A DNA stretch of 17,647 bases from Pseudomonadota bacterium (GCA_023424095.1 JAFAEG010000088.1:1-17647), one strand, 5' to 3'. Shown: positions 8,494 through 15,040, counted from the stretch's first letter. The notes: generated by a model not told the origin, from the letters alone. A program made the numbers and translations.

Positions 8494-9440
8494 GCCGCCG
8501 ACTCCAAGTCCGCGCGTTGATCTTCCGCGAGCTGCCGGGCCGCGGCTTCGCCCGCAATCTGCACGAAGGCATCATGCAGCCCGGGCCGCTCGATCGACAT
8601 CTCTTCGATGCCCGCGCCGCCATCGACCAGCGCCTTGATCATCGGCTCCACGCCGCTCGTCGGCAATTCAAACTGCCACACGCCGTCCGCCGATCGGGCG
8701 CCGGCCGGAAGCGCGCTGCGCCATGGCCCGTCGGTTTCACGGGTCCTGAGCCGGACAACCGGCCGCAGCCGGTCGCGTGCGGTTGCCACCTCGCCTTCGA
8801 ACCGCACCCGGCCGCCGGCGATGATCGCAATCCGCTCGCACAGCCGCTCGGCATGATGGATGACGTGGGTGGAGAAAATCACGGTGGTGCCAGCCGCCGC
8901 TTCGTCGCGGATCATCTGCTCGAGCCGGCCCTGGTTGATCGCGTCGAGGCCGGAGAATGGCTCGTCGAGCACGATCAGCTTGGGCTGGTGAACGATCGTG
9001 CCGAACAATTGGATGGTCTGCGCCATGCCCTTGGACAGGCTCTTGATTGGCTTGTGCGTATAGTCGCCAAGCCCGTTCTGCTGCAGCAGGATGTCGGCCC
9101 GCTTGCGGCCGACGTCGAGCGGCAGGCCTCTGAGCGCGCCCATGAAGGCGATCGCCTCGCGGCAATGCATGCTGGGATAAAGGCCGCGCTCCTCGGGCAG
9201 ATAGCCGACCTCGCGCGCCGCCTCGAGCGGGCTCTCATGGCCGAGCAGGGTGCGGTGGCCACGGTCCGGTTCGATGATGCCGAGCAGCATCCGGATAGTT
9301 GTGGTCTTGCCCGCGCCGTTGGGCCCAAGAATTCCGTAAATAGTGCCGGTGGGGACGGCGATGTCGATGCCGCTTACCGCTTCCTTGCCGTCGAAGGACT
9401 TGAACAGTCCCTTCGCCTCAATCGCAAAACTGGAACTCAC
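8490..9440 (-). CDS. ABC transporter ATP-binding protein, NatA-like
   Basis: Nucleotide-binding subunit that powers the adjacent permease. The frame is open to a TTG at 9488, but the GTG at 9440 is preferred: GGAGG lies 10 bases upstream and the product (316 residues) begins just before the first conserved strand. Walker A is GPNGAGKTT (39-47), the signature loop is LSKGM (135-139), Walker B is LIVLDEP (155-161) and the switch histidine is His192 in STHVIHH. In place of a classic Q-loop it has GYLPEERGLYP (79-89), a mark of NatA-type exporters. The C-terminal hundred or so residues match the extension (DUF4162-like) seen in this group. Overlap with the permease start indicates an operon. Transported substrate unknown. 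Confidence 0.93.
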   Translation of the reverse strand: MSSSFAIEAKGLFKSFDGKEAVSGIDIAVPTGTIYGILGPNGAGKTTTIRMLLGIIEPDRGHRTLLGHESPLEAAREVGYLPEERGLYPSMHCREAIAFMGALRGLPLDVGRKRADILLQQNGLGDYTHKPIKSLSKGMAQTIQLFGTIVHQPKLIVLDEPFSGLDAINQGRLEQMIRDEAAAGTTVIFSTHVIHHAERLCERIAIIAGGRVRFEGEVATARDRLRPVVRLRTRETDGPWRSALPAGARSADGVWQFELPTSGVEPMIKALVDGGAGIEEMSIERPGLHDAFVQIAGEAAARQLAEDQRADLESAA

Positions 9441-9450
9441 GACGCGGAAA

Positions 9451-9455
9451 CCTCC
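9451..9455 (-). promoter_or_regulatory. Ribosome binding site deciding the ABC ATPase start
   Basis: On the minus strand GGAGG lies 10 bases ahead of a GTG at 9440. No comparable site precedes the TTG at 9488, so translation from GTG is favoured. Confidence 0.6.
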
Positions 9456-9487
9456 CCCAAGGCAGTCCCGTGTGCTAGCGGCGGGCA

Positions 9488-10537
9488 ATGCTGACTGGCA
9501 ACCATAACTTGCGCCAAACCTTGGAGAAAGAGGCCAAAAAGCTCGGCTTCTGTGCTTTTGGGGTCGCGCCTGCCGATGCCGCGCCGCTGAGCGGGGCGCG
9601 GCTGCGCGAATGGCTGGCCAGCGGCGCGCATGGCGAGATGATCTGGATGGAGGAGACCGCCGAGCGGCGGTCGAGCCCGCGCGGGCTGTGGCCCGAAGTG
9701 AAGAGCGTGATCGCGCTCGGCATGAGCTACGCGCCCGGCCGCGATCCGCTGGCGCTGGCGGAGCGGCCGGAGGCGGGCCGGATCTCGGTCTATGCGCAGG
9801 GCGGCGATTATCACGACACGATCAAGAAGGCGCTGAAGCACCTCGCCCGCTGGCTGGTCGCGGAGGCGGGCTGCGAGCTGAAGGTGTTCGTCGATACCGC
9901 GCCGGTGATGGAAAAGCCGCTTTCGGAAGCGGCGGGGCTCGGCTGGCAGGGCAAGCACACCAATCTGGTCAGCCGCGAGGACGGCAGCTGGCTGTTCCTC
10001 GGCGCGATCTTCACGACGCTGGAGCTGGAACCGGAAGCGGGCCACGCGATGCGCTGCGGTTCCTGTACGCGCTGCCTCGACGCCTGCCCGACCAACGCCT
10101 TTCCGGCCCCCTTCCAGCTCGATGCCCGCCGCTGCATTTCATACCTCACAATTGAGCATAAAGGCCCGATTCCGGAGGAGTTCCGCGAGGCGATCGGCAA
10201 TCGCATCTATGGCTGCGATGATTGCCTGGCCGTTTGCCCCTGGAACCGCTTCGCCGACTCCGCCCGCGCCAATGCCGCCTTTCTCCCCCGCGCCGAACTG
10301 GTCGCTCCAGCGCTAGCAGACCTGCTGACGCTGGGCGACGCGGAGTTTCGACAGGTTTTCGCCGGTTCGCCGATCAAACGGATCGGGCGCAACCGCATGG
10401 TGCGCAATGCGGCGATCGCGGCGGGCAATAGCGGCCGCTCGGAACTGGTGCCCGTGCTGCAGCGGCTGACGGCGGACGCGGACCCGGTGGTCGCCGAGGC
10501 GGCCGCGTGGGCCCTGTCGCGCCTAGCGGTCCTTTAG
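9488..10537 (+). CDS. queG: Epoxyqueuosine reductase QueG
   Basis: Cobalamin-dependent iron-sulfur enzyme catalysing the last step of queuosine synthesis in tRNA, reducing epoxyqueuosine to queuosine; 349 residues, within the family range. The start is forced by an in-frame TAG at 9476; no good Shine-Dalgarno precedes the ATG. The catalytic aspartate is Asp136 in VFVDTAPVMEK. Two 4Fe-4S clusters are served by CGSCTRCLDAC (Cys190, 193, 196, 200), Cys216, and CDDCLAVCPWN (Cys243, 246, 250), the full complement of eight. The C-terminal part (about 290-349) contains HEAT-like helices (NRMVRNAAIAAG, DPVVAEAAAWALSRL) expected to help bind tRNA. It diverges from the ABC ATPase with 47 bases between start codons, and its last 15 bases overlap the end of gpmA on the other strand. 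Confidence 0.96.
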   Translation: MLTGNHNLRQTLEKEAKKLGFCAFGVAPADAAPLSGARLREWLASGAHGEMIWMEETAERRSSPRGLWPEVKSVIALGMSYAPGRDPLALAERPEAGRISVYAQGGDYHDTIKKALKHLARWLVAEAGCELKVFVDTAPVMEKPLSEAAGLGWQGKHTNLVSREDGSWLFLGAIFTTLELEPEAGHAMRCGSCTRCLDACPTNAFPAPFQLDARRCISYLTIEHKGPIPEEFREAIGNRIYGCDDCLAVCPWNRFADSARANAAFLPRAELVAPALADLLTLGDAEFRQVFAGSPIKRIGRNRMVRNAAIAAGNSGRSELVPVLQRLTADADPVVAEAAAWALSRLAVL

Positions 10538-11209
10538 GTAGTAACGCTCCACCTCGCGCAGCTCGCCGTCCAGCTCGTAGACGATCGGCTGGCCGGTCGG
10601 GATTTCCAGGCCGGTAATGTCGGCATCGGAAATGCCGGACAGATGCTTCACTAGAGCGCGCAGCGAATTGCCGTGGGCGGAGATGAGCACGCGCTTGCCG
10701 GCATTCAGCTCCGGGACGATCCGCTCTTCCCAATAAGGCAGCACCCGCGCGATCGTGTCCTTCAAGCTCTCGGTCTGGGGGATCGGCACGCCCTTGTAGC
10801 GCTCGTCCTTCGCCAGGTCCCAGGGTGAGCCTTCCTCGGGCAGCGGCGGCGGAATGTCGAAGCTGCGCCGCCAGATCTTCACCTGATCCTCGCCGTGCAG
10901 CGCCCGGGTCTCGTCCTTGTCGAGGCCGGTCAGGCCGCCATAATGGCGCTCGTTCAGCTTCCAGCTTTTCTCGGTCGGCAGCCACAGCCGGCCCATCGCC
11001 TCCAGCGCCAGATTGAGCGTCTTGATCGCCCGGGTCTGGAAGCTGGTGAAGGTCAGGTCGAAATCGACGCCGCGCTCGCGCATCAATTCGCCCGCCGCGA
11101 TCGCCTCGCGAACGCCTTGCTCGGTCAGGTCGACGTCCCACCAGCCGGTGAAGCGATTCTCGAGGTTCCAGGCCGACTGGCCGTGGCGGATCAGGACAAG
11201 CTGGACCAT
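10523..11209 (-). CDS. gpmA: 2,3-bisphosphoglycerate-dependent phosphoglycerate mutase
   Basis: Glycolytic enzyme interconverting 3- and 2-phosphoglycerate through a phosphohistidine. The ATG at 11209 gives 228 residues, standard for GpmA, with the conserved strand right at the N-terminus (VQLVLIRHGQSAWN); the longer open frame to 11263 lies inside the upstream gene. The phosphorylated His9 sits in RHGQS; Arg60, Glu87 (NERHYGGL) and His179 (SAHGNSLRAL) complete the active site. The start overlaps the stop of the M14 carboxypeptidase gene by one base (TAATG), so gpmA is the third gene of a coupled unit and probably depends on the upstream promoter. Its 3' end overlaps that of queG by 15 bases, leaving no room for a terminator between them. 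Confidence 0.97.
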   Translation of the reverse strand: MVQLVLIRHGQSAWNLENRFTGWWDVDLTEQGVREAIAAGELMRERGVDFDLTFTSFQTRAIKTLNLALEAMGRLWLPTEKSWKLNERHYGGLTGLDKDETRALHGEDQVKIWRRSFDIPPPLPEEGSPWDLAKDERYKGVPIPQTESLKDTIARVLPYWEERIVPELNAGKRVLISAHGNSLRALVKHLSGISDADITGLEIPTGQPIVYELDGELREVERYYLKDR

Positions 11210-12342
11210 TAGCCGCGATACTTTTCGAGAGCGGGCAGGATGGCGTGGATCGCGTCCAGGCACGAGCGGCCGAGCAGAGCGGAGCGCTCCGGCGACCAGC
11301 CCTGCACGGGATCGGGCAGATCGTCATTGTCCTTGAACGGCATTTCCAGCGTCATCGCGACCGCGCCGAAGCGCTCGGCCACCTGCGCGGTGGACATGGA
11401 CAGGTTCGCCTTGCCGGGCGCGGCGATCTCATAGCCGTGGCGGGTCTGGAACTCCGGGGTGCGGGCAACCAAAGCCTCGCTGAAGGCGTGGAACAGCGCG
11501 AGCTGCTCGTCCTTGATGCTCGGAACGCCCTCGAAGCCTGCGAGGAAATTGTGCGGGATGGCTTCGTCGCCATGCACGTCCATGGCGAAATCGACGCCGG
11601 TCCGGTCCATTTCGGCCAGCACCGCGAGCACTTCCGGGCTCTTCTCCGCGCTCGGCGCATGCCATTCGCGGTTGAGATTGATGCCGACGGCATTGGTGCG
11701 CAGATGGCCGCGGCGGGTGCCGTCCGGGTTCATGTTCGGCACGATGTGCAGGGTGCAGCGCTCCCGCAAGGTGCGCGCGATCGGGTCGGCCGGGTCGAGC
11801 AATTTGTCGAGCGCACCTTCCATCCACCATTCGGCCATGCTCTCGCCCGGATGCTGGCGGGCATAGAGCCAGACCTTCAGCGGGCCGTCGCCCAGCTTGA
11901 AATAATCAATCTCCTGCCCGTCCAGGGTGCGGCCGAGCGAGCGATATTCGACGCCGGCATGGGCCGCGACCGAAGCGACCAGATCGTGGTGCCGCTCCAT
12001 CGTGTAGGGCGCGAAATAGGCGATCCAGACGCTGCCCGATTCGGGCGTCAGGCTGATCGAGACCTGGCCGTCCGCATAATCGGTGTCGGTCCGTTCCCAG
12101 GTCTCGCGATCATAAGAGACGCAGGCGCGGTAATTCGGCCAGCCATTGGGATAGGCCGAGCCGGCCGCGTTCAGGATGCGCAAGGTCAGTGCGCGGCCTT
12201 CCGCGCCGGTGACGCGGAAATAGAACCATTGATAGAAGTCCGAGAGGTGATCCTGGACGATCTCGAGGTCGACATTGTCGCCGTCTATGGCGACGACACG
12301 AATGTTGCCGCCGTCATGGGGGCTCGTAATGGAAAGAGTCAT
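11209..12342 (-). CDS. M14 zinc carboxypeptidase, cytosolic (CCP/AGBL-like) type
   Basis: A 377-residue metallocarboxypeptidase resembling the cytosolic carboxypeptidase branch of M14, whose eukaryotic members trim glutamate chains. Residues 1-120 form the beta-rich N-terminal domain typical of this branch (DFYQWFYFRV, WIAYFAPYTMERH). The catalytic domain has zinc ligands His164 and Glu167 in RQHPGESMAEW and His257 in DVHGDE. Substrate-binding residues lie in NMNPDG (203-208) and NLNREW (222-227), and the general base is Glu333 in TLEMPFKD. All catalytic residues are present. There is no signal peptide, so it should act in the cytoplasm. The bacterial substrate is not known. The ATG at 12342 overlaps the stop of the upstream lipoprotein gene (ATGA) and its own stop overlaps the gpmA start, so all three are likely co-translated. 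Confidence 0.93.
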   Translation of the reverse strand: MTLSITSPHDGGNIRVVAIDGDNVDLEIVQDHLSDFYQWFYFRVTGAEGRALTLRILNAAGSAYPNGWPNYRACVSYDRETWERTDTDYADGQVSISLTPESGSVWIAYFAPYTMERHHDLVASVAAHAGVEYRSLGRTLDGQEIDYFKLGDGPLKVWLYARQHPGESMAEWWMEGALDKLLDPADPIARTLRERCTLHIVPNMNPDGTRRGHLRTNAVGINLNREWHAPSAEKSPEVLAVLAEMDRTGVDFAMDVHGDEAIPHNFLAGFEGVPSIKDEQLALFHAFSEALVARTPEFQTRHGYEIAAPGKANLSMSTAQVAERFGAVAMTLEMPFKDNDDLPDPVQGWSPERSALLGRSCLDAIHAILPALEKYRG

Positions 12343-12950
12343 GGCACGCGGATAGTGCGCCCCGATTCTCCTGGGAAGCCTTGAAACAACGCGCGCGCGA
12401 GCCGCTCGGCTTTAACGTTCGGCGAAGCCGACGGGCTGCCGCCCCGCGCTTCGGCCGTGGCGCGGCCTTCCCAGATGGCGCTGCCGTCCGAACGCCGCTT
12501 CAGCCGGACCGACAATTCGGTGGTGACGATCTGGTTCGCGCCGCCAGCGCCGATCGGGATCTGCACGCCGCCGCCGAGGCCAACACCGCCGCTGTAACCG
12601 CCGCCCCCGACGCCGATACTGAAGCCCGAGCGGCGCGGCGCGAGGCGCGCGGTGCGCTCGATCCGGACGCTGGCGATATGCTCGGGCGCCACCCGCTGGC
12701 CCGGCGTCACCACGGTCCAGCCCAACGCGCTGAGCTGTTGCTCCACCGCCGCCGCGTAGATGCCGAATTCCAGGCCGCCCGCCTCGTCTGTCGGCCGCTC
12801 GATCGCGATCGAGCCGCGCGCCGGATTGCCGAGGTGGAAGCGGGTGACGTCGGCGCCGGGCCGGATGCCGAGCGAGGCGTCGGTGGTGGCGCAACCGGCG
12901 AGCAGGGCGGCTAGCGCCGGAGCGAGAATGAGCAGACGCTTGCCGGGCAT
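12339..12950 (-). CDS. DUF4136-type outer-membrane lipoprotein
   Basis: A 203-residue lipoprotein of unknown function. The open frame extends to 13205, but the ATG at 12950 is preferred: AAGGA lies 7 bases upstream and it opens a lipoprotein signal peptide (MPGKRLLILAPALAALLAGC) with Cys20 as the lipidated residue. The mature part resembles the DUF4136 family: ADVTRFHLGNP near the start, a strand region (IASVRIERTARLAP), a glycine-rich stretch at about 109-136, then a beta-rich C-terminal part with the motif SDGSAIWEGRATAEARG. The residue after Cys20 is Ala, consistent with outer-membrane sorting. It is first in a unit with the M14 carboxypeptidase and gpmA, joined by an ATGA overlap. The DUF4136 assignment is from memory of the family and moderately sure; the lipoprotein call is strong. 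Confidence 0.85.
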   Translation of the reverse strand: MPGKRLLILAPALAALLAGCATTDASLGIRPGADVTRFHLGNPARGSIAIERPTDEAGGLEFGIYAAAVEQQLSALGWTVVTPGQRVAPEHIASVRIERTARLAPRRSGFSIGVGGGGYSGGVGLGGGVQIPIGAGGANQIVTTELSVRLKRRSDGSAIWEGRATAEARGGSPSASPNVKAERLARALFQGFPGESGRTIRVP

Positions 12951-13099
12951 GCCATGTCCTTTCGCTGGTCGATCCTTGTCACACGCAACGAGTGAAAGGT
13001 CGAATCGCTGCCGAACCGAGGCGGCTGGACAAAGCGGCGCGCATAGCGCGTGCGTCAAAACGGATGATCCTGGAAGAAACTTCCAATTCCGGCGCTTCC

Positions 13100-13150
13100 A
13101 ATCGCCGAAAGCTTGCAAATATCGCAGCGCACAATCGCGGCGATTGCAAG
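13100..13150. repeat. Interleaved inverted repeats in a divergent promoter region
   Basis: Two perfect inverted-repeat pairs interlock: AATCGCCG at 13100-13107 with CGGCGATT at 13138-13145, and CTTGCAA at 13112-13118 with TTGCAAG at 13144-13150. Because the right arms share two bases and the arms are interleaved, only one hairpin can form at a time. The region lies in the 254-base gap between the DUF4136 lipoprotein and the Thr/Asn-rich lipoprotein. It could be an operator or leader element, or chance in GC-rich sequence. Confidence 0.3.
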
Positions 13151-13204
13151 ATCCTGCTCCGCTGGGCCATGCTTCCTCCGCATATTCAACAGGGGAATGC
13201 ACCA

Positions 13205-13477
13205 ATGAAGATCATCTCGACCGCGCTCGTTTCCGCCAGCCTGCTGGCTCTGACCGCCTGCGGTGGCGGCACCAAGGCCAATACGAGCACCAATTCGACG
13301 AACACCACGACGACGACCGAGACGACGGTCGGCGAGAATACGACCAACTCCGCGCTGCCGGGCGTTGACACGGGCAATGCCTCGGTGACGACGAACACGA
13401 CGACGACGAACGTCTCGACCAACTCGGTCACCGGCGAGAACAGCTCCACGACGACGACGAACTCCGTCACGAAGTAA
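13205..13477 (+). CDS. Small Thr/Asn-rich lipoprotein of unknown function
   Basis: A 90-residue product that I do not recognise. The ATG at 13205 is preferred over the longer open frame (from 12992) because AGGGGA precedes it with normal spacing and it starts a typical lipoprotein signal peptide (MKIISTALVSASLLALTAC, lipidated Cys19). The mature 72 residues are extreme in composition: by my count 27 Thr, 11 Asn and 9 Ser, with no aromatic residue and no cysteine beyond Cys19. Two loosely similar segments recur (TTVGENTTNS and VTGENSSTTTTNS), hinting at internal duplication. Many threonines are ACG codons in short tandem runs. The mature part is predicted to be disordered, perhaps a surface-tethered or glycosylatable stalk. 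It is monocistronic: a terminator follows 51 bases after the stop, and the lipoprotein gene upstream diverges. Confidence 0.82.
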   Translation: MKIISTALVSASLLALTACGGGTKANTSTNSTNTTTTTETTVGENTTNSALPGVDTGNASVTTNTTTTNVSTNSVTGENSSTTTTNSVTK

Positions 13478-13528
13478 GCCGCGTCGGCACTTTTTCCGCT
13501 CAAGTCTCCCTAGATAGAAGCGGTGCCT

Positions 13529-13563
13529 GCCCCCGGTCTTTCGAGGCCGGGGGCTTTCGTTTC
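13529..13563 (+). terminator. Rho-independent terminator after the Thr/Asn-rich lipoprotein
   Basis: An 8-base-pair perfect GC stem (GCCCCCGG with CCGGGGGC), extendable by two pairs including a G-U, encloses a short loop and is followed by the T-rich run TTTCGTTT. It sits about 50 bases past the stop codon at 13477 and before the converging Lrp-family gene. The opposite strand lacks a T tract, so it probably serves the plus strand only. Confidence 0.85.
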
Positions 13564-13596
13564 TGCGTTCTGAAGTTGGCCGGCGCCCGTCTCGCG

Positions 13597-14064
13597 TCAG
13601 CGCGAGACATCGTCCGACACCGGATAAGCGGTCGTCGATTTCACCCGCTCTATCGCGAAGTGCGAGGTCACCGTCTTGATCGGCACTGTCGCGATCAGGC
13701 GGCGGTAGAGCGCGTCATATTCCGCCATGCTGCCGACTGCGGCGCGCAGCAGATAATCGACGTCTCCGGCCATCCGGAACACTTCCATCACCTGCGGCAG
13801 GGCGCGGACCGCGGCCTCGAACTGCGCCATCCATTCGGCGCTGTGATCGGCGGATTCGATCTGCACGAACACGGTGAGCCCCGCGCCGACCGCTTCAGGA
13901 TCGACCAGAGCCACACGGCGCACGATCACGCCCGCCGCTTCCAGCTTCTGGATACGCCGCCAGCAGGGGGTCTGGGACAGGTTCACCCTTTTGGCGACCT
14001 CGGCGACGGGAAGTGACGCATCCTCTTGCAGGATGGCGAGGATTTTGCGGTCGGTACGGTCCAT
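13597..14064 (-). CDS. Lrp/AsnC family transcriptional regulator
   Basis: A 155-residue DNA-binding regulator of the feast/famine type. The ATG at 14064 is chosen because it starts with the family's usual MDRTDRKILAILQ, has AAAGAGA upstream at good spacing, and gives the normal length. Residues 1-50 form the helix-turn-helix (VAEVAKRVNLSQTPCWRRIQ, recognition helix near 30-40). Residues 60-145 form the alpha/beta ligand-binding (RAM) domain with the characteristic VMEVFRMAGDVDYLLRA. Such proteins assemble as octamers and respond to amino acids. The TPCWRRIQKLE variant occurs in Lrp-like regulators that act on amino-acid catabolism. It is divergent from rpmJ across 119 bases. A local target is unknown; autoregulation is common in the family. 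The glutamate dehydrogenase gene nearby is a tempting but unproven target. Confidence 0.94.
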   Translation of the reverse strand: MDRTDRKILAILQEDASLPVAEVAKRVNLSQTPCWRRIQKLEAAGVIVRRVALVDPEAVGAGLTVFVQIESADHSAEWMAQFEAAVRALPQVMEVFRMAGDVDYLLRAAVGSMAEYDALYRRLIATVPIKTVTSHFAIERVKSTTAYPVSDDVSR

Positions 14065-14094
14065 TTTCACATCTCTTTCGCCGCAGCGCACAAC

Positions 14095-14123
14095 TTGACT
14101 TGAAAGGCGCCCGCCTCTAGGTG
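14095..14123 (+). promoter_or_regulatory. Probable housekeeping promoter of rpmJ
   Basis: TTGACT at 14095-14100 is a near-consensus -35 box. It is followed after 17 bases by TAGGTG at 14118-14123, a weak match to a -10 box. This places transcription start near 14130, giving rpmJ a leader of about 50 bases. The element lies in the gap between the divergent Lrp-family gene and rpmJ. Confidence 0.45.
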
Positions 14124-14183
14124 GGCCCCTCGCTTTTCCCGGCACAACAATCAGAACGCAAGAACAGGCAGGTCGTCCGCGCC

Positions 14184-14309
14184 ATGAAGATCCGCAATTC
14201 CCTCAAGTCGCTGAAATCGCGTCATCGCGACTGCCGGGTGATTCGCCGCCGTGGCCGCACCTACGTCATCAACAAGACGAACCGCCGGTTCAAGGCGCGC
14301 CAGGGCTGA
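14184..14309 (+). CDS. rpmJ: 50S ribosomal protein bL36, non-zinc variant
   Basis: A 41-residue, highly basic protein (MKIRNSLKSLKSRHRDCRVI at the start, RTYVINKTNRRFKARQG at the end) that is unmistakably the alphaproteobacterial form of bL36, a small protein bound to 23S rRNA in the large subunit. Zinc-binding bL36 has three cysteines and a histidine; here only one cysteine (Cys17) remains, so it is the zinc-independent type, normal for this bacterial class. The ATG at 14184 is chosen by family length; a frame opening at 14121 would add 21 unrelated residues. A promoter-like TTGACT lies about 85 bases upstream. The HAD hydrolase gene begins only 8 bases after its stop, so they are probably co-transcribed. 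Confidence 0.96.
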   Translation: MKIRNSLKSLKSRHRDCRVIRRRGRTYVINKTNRRFKARQG

Positions 14310-14317
14310 TTCCAGCC

Positions 14318-14938
14318 ATGCGTGACGGCGGCCCAACCGCCGTTATTTTCGACGTCGGCAATGTCCTCTACGGCTGGGACCCCGACGCCTTCCTCGCACA
14401 GCAGATTCCCGACGATGAAGCGCGCCTGCGCTTCGTCGCGGATAGCGGCCTGTACGCCTGGCATGATGGCCTCGACGGCGGCCGTTCCTATGACGAGGCC
14501 GCGCGCGAGCTGAGCGAGATCTTCCCGGCCTATGCCGATGTGATCGCGGCCTGGGGCGCGCGCTTCGGCGAAACGATCAAATATCCCGTGCCCGGCATGC
14601 CCGAACTGGTCGCCGAGCTGGATGCGCGCGGCATTCCGCTGTTCGGCATCACCAATTTCTCCGCCGATTTCTGGCCGCCCTTCCGCGCCCGCGAGGCGGC
14701 GTTCTTCGATCGCTTTCGCGACATCGTCGTCTCAGGCGAGGAGAAATTGCTGAAGCCCGATCCGGCTATCTACTGGCTTGCGCTCGACCGCTTCGGTTTG
14801 CAGCCCGAGCAGGCCTTGTTCGTCGACGACCGCCAGATCAACGTCGATGGCGCCGAGGCGATCGGCATCGCCTCGCATTTGTTCGTGGGCGCTGACGATC
14901 TGCGGGTGCGCCTGACGGCCGAAGGGCTGCTGCCCTAA
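14318..14938 (+). CDS. HAD family hydrolase (subfamily IA)
   Basis: A 206-residue cytosolic phosphatase-like or dehalogenase-like enzyme of the haloacid dehalogenase superfamily. Motif I is FDVGNVL with the nucleophile Asp12; the usual second aspartate is glycine, as in the YihX-like branch (glucose-1-phosphate phosphatase in E. coli). Motif II is Thr112 in GITNFS, motif III Lys146 in KLLKPDP, and motif IV FVDDRQINVDGAEAIG with Asp170 and Asp171. Residues about 20-85 form the helical cap. All catalytic positions are filled, so activity is expected, but the substrate is not deducible. It starts 8 bases after rpmJ and has no clear promoter of its own. It ends just before a palindromic repeat that may terminate transcription. 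Confidence 0.93.
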   Translation: MRDGGPTAVIFDVGNVLYGWDPDAFLAQQIPDDEARLRFVADSGLYAWHDGLDGGRSYDEAARELSEIFPAYADVIAAWGARFGETIKYPVPGMPELVAELDARGIPLFGITNFSADFWPPFRAREAAFFDRFRDIVVSGEEKLLKPDPAIYWLALDRFGLQPEQALFVDDRQINVDGAEAIGIASHLFVGADDLRVRLTAEGLLP

Positions 14939-14948
14939 TCGTCAATTC

Positions 14949-15031
14949 CGTCATTGCGAGCGCAGCGAAGCAATCCGGCCTCTGTTGTTGCGGGCTGGAT
15001 TGCTTCGTCGCTTACGCTCCTCGCAATGACG
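14949..15031. repeat. Imperfect palindromic repeat between convergent genes
   Basis: The outer arms CGTCATTGCGAG (14949-14960) and CTCGCAATGACG (15020-15031) pair perfectly over 12 bases. Inner arms GCGAAGCAATCC (14965-14976) and GGATTGCTTCGT (14997-15008) pair with one G-U. A 20-base loop and an asymmetric internal bulge separate them. The motif CGTCATTGCGAGCGCAGCGA is a familiar dispersed intergenic repeat in alphaproteobacterial genomes (from memory). It fills nearly all of the 102 bases between the HAD gene and the glutamate dehydrogenase gene, so it may act as a two-way terminator or mRNA-stabilising hairpin. No second copy was seen in this window. Confidence 0.8.
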
Positions 15032-15040
15032 ACGGCGCGG

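Noticed and set aside
7688..9494. Long plus-strand frames opposite the ABC transporter genes
   Set aside because: The minus-strand ATPase and permease are complete and recognisable; the plus-strand products are low-complexity Arg/Ala/Ser-rich shadows.
11245..12384. 379-codon plus-strand frame opposite the M14 carboxypeptidase
   Set aside because: Mirror frame of a gene with every M14 catalytic residue; no domain content of its own.
13186..13503. Valine-rich minus-strand frame that looks like a membrane peptide
   Set aside because: The hydrophobic valine runs are the complement of the ACG threonine codons of the lipoprotein gene, so the membrane-like look is an artefact.
14949..15031. Palindrome considered as a tRNA, CRISPR repeat or attachment site
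   Set aside because: No cloverleaf, no regularly spaced copies and no integrase nearby; it fits an intergenic palindromic repeat instead.
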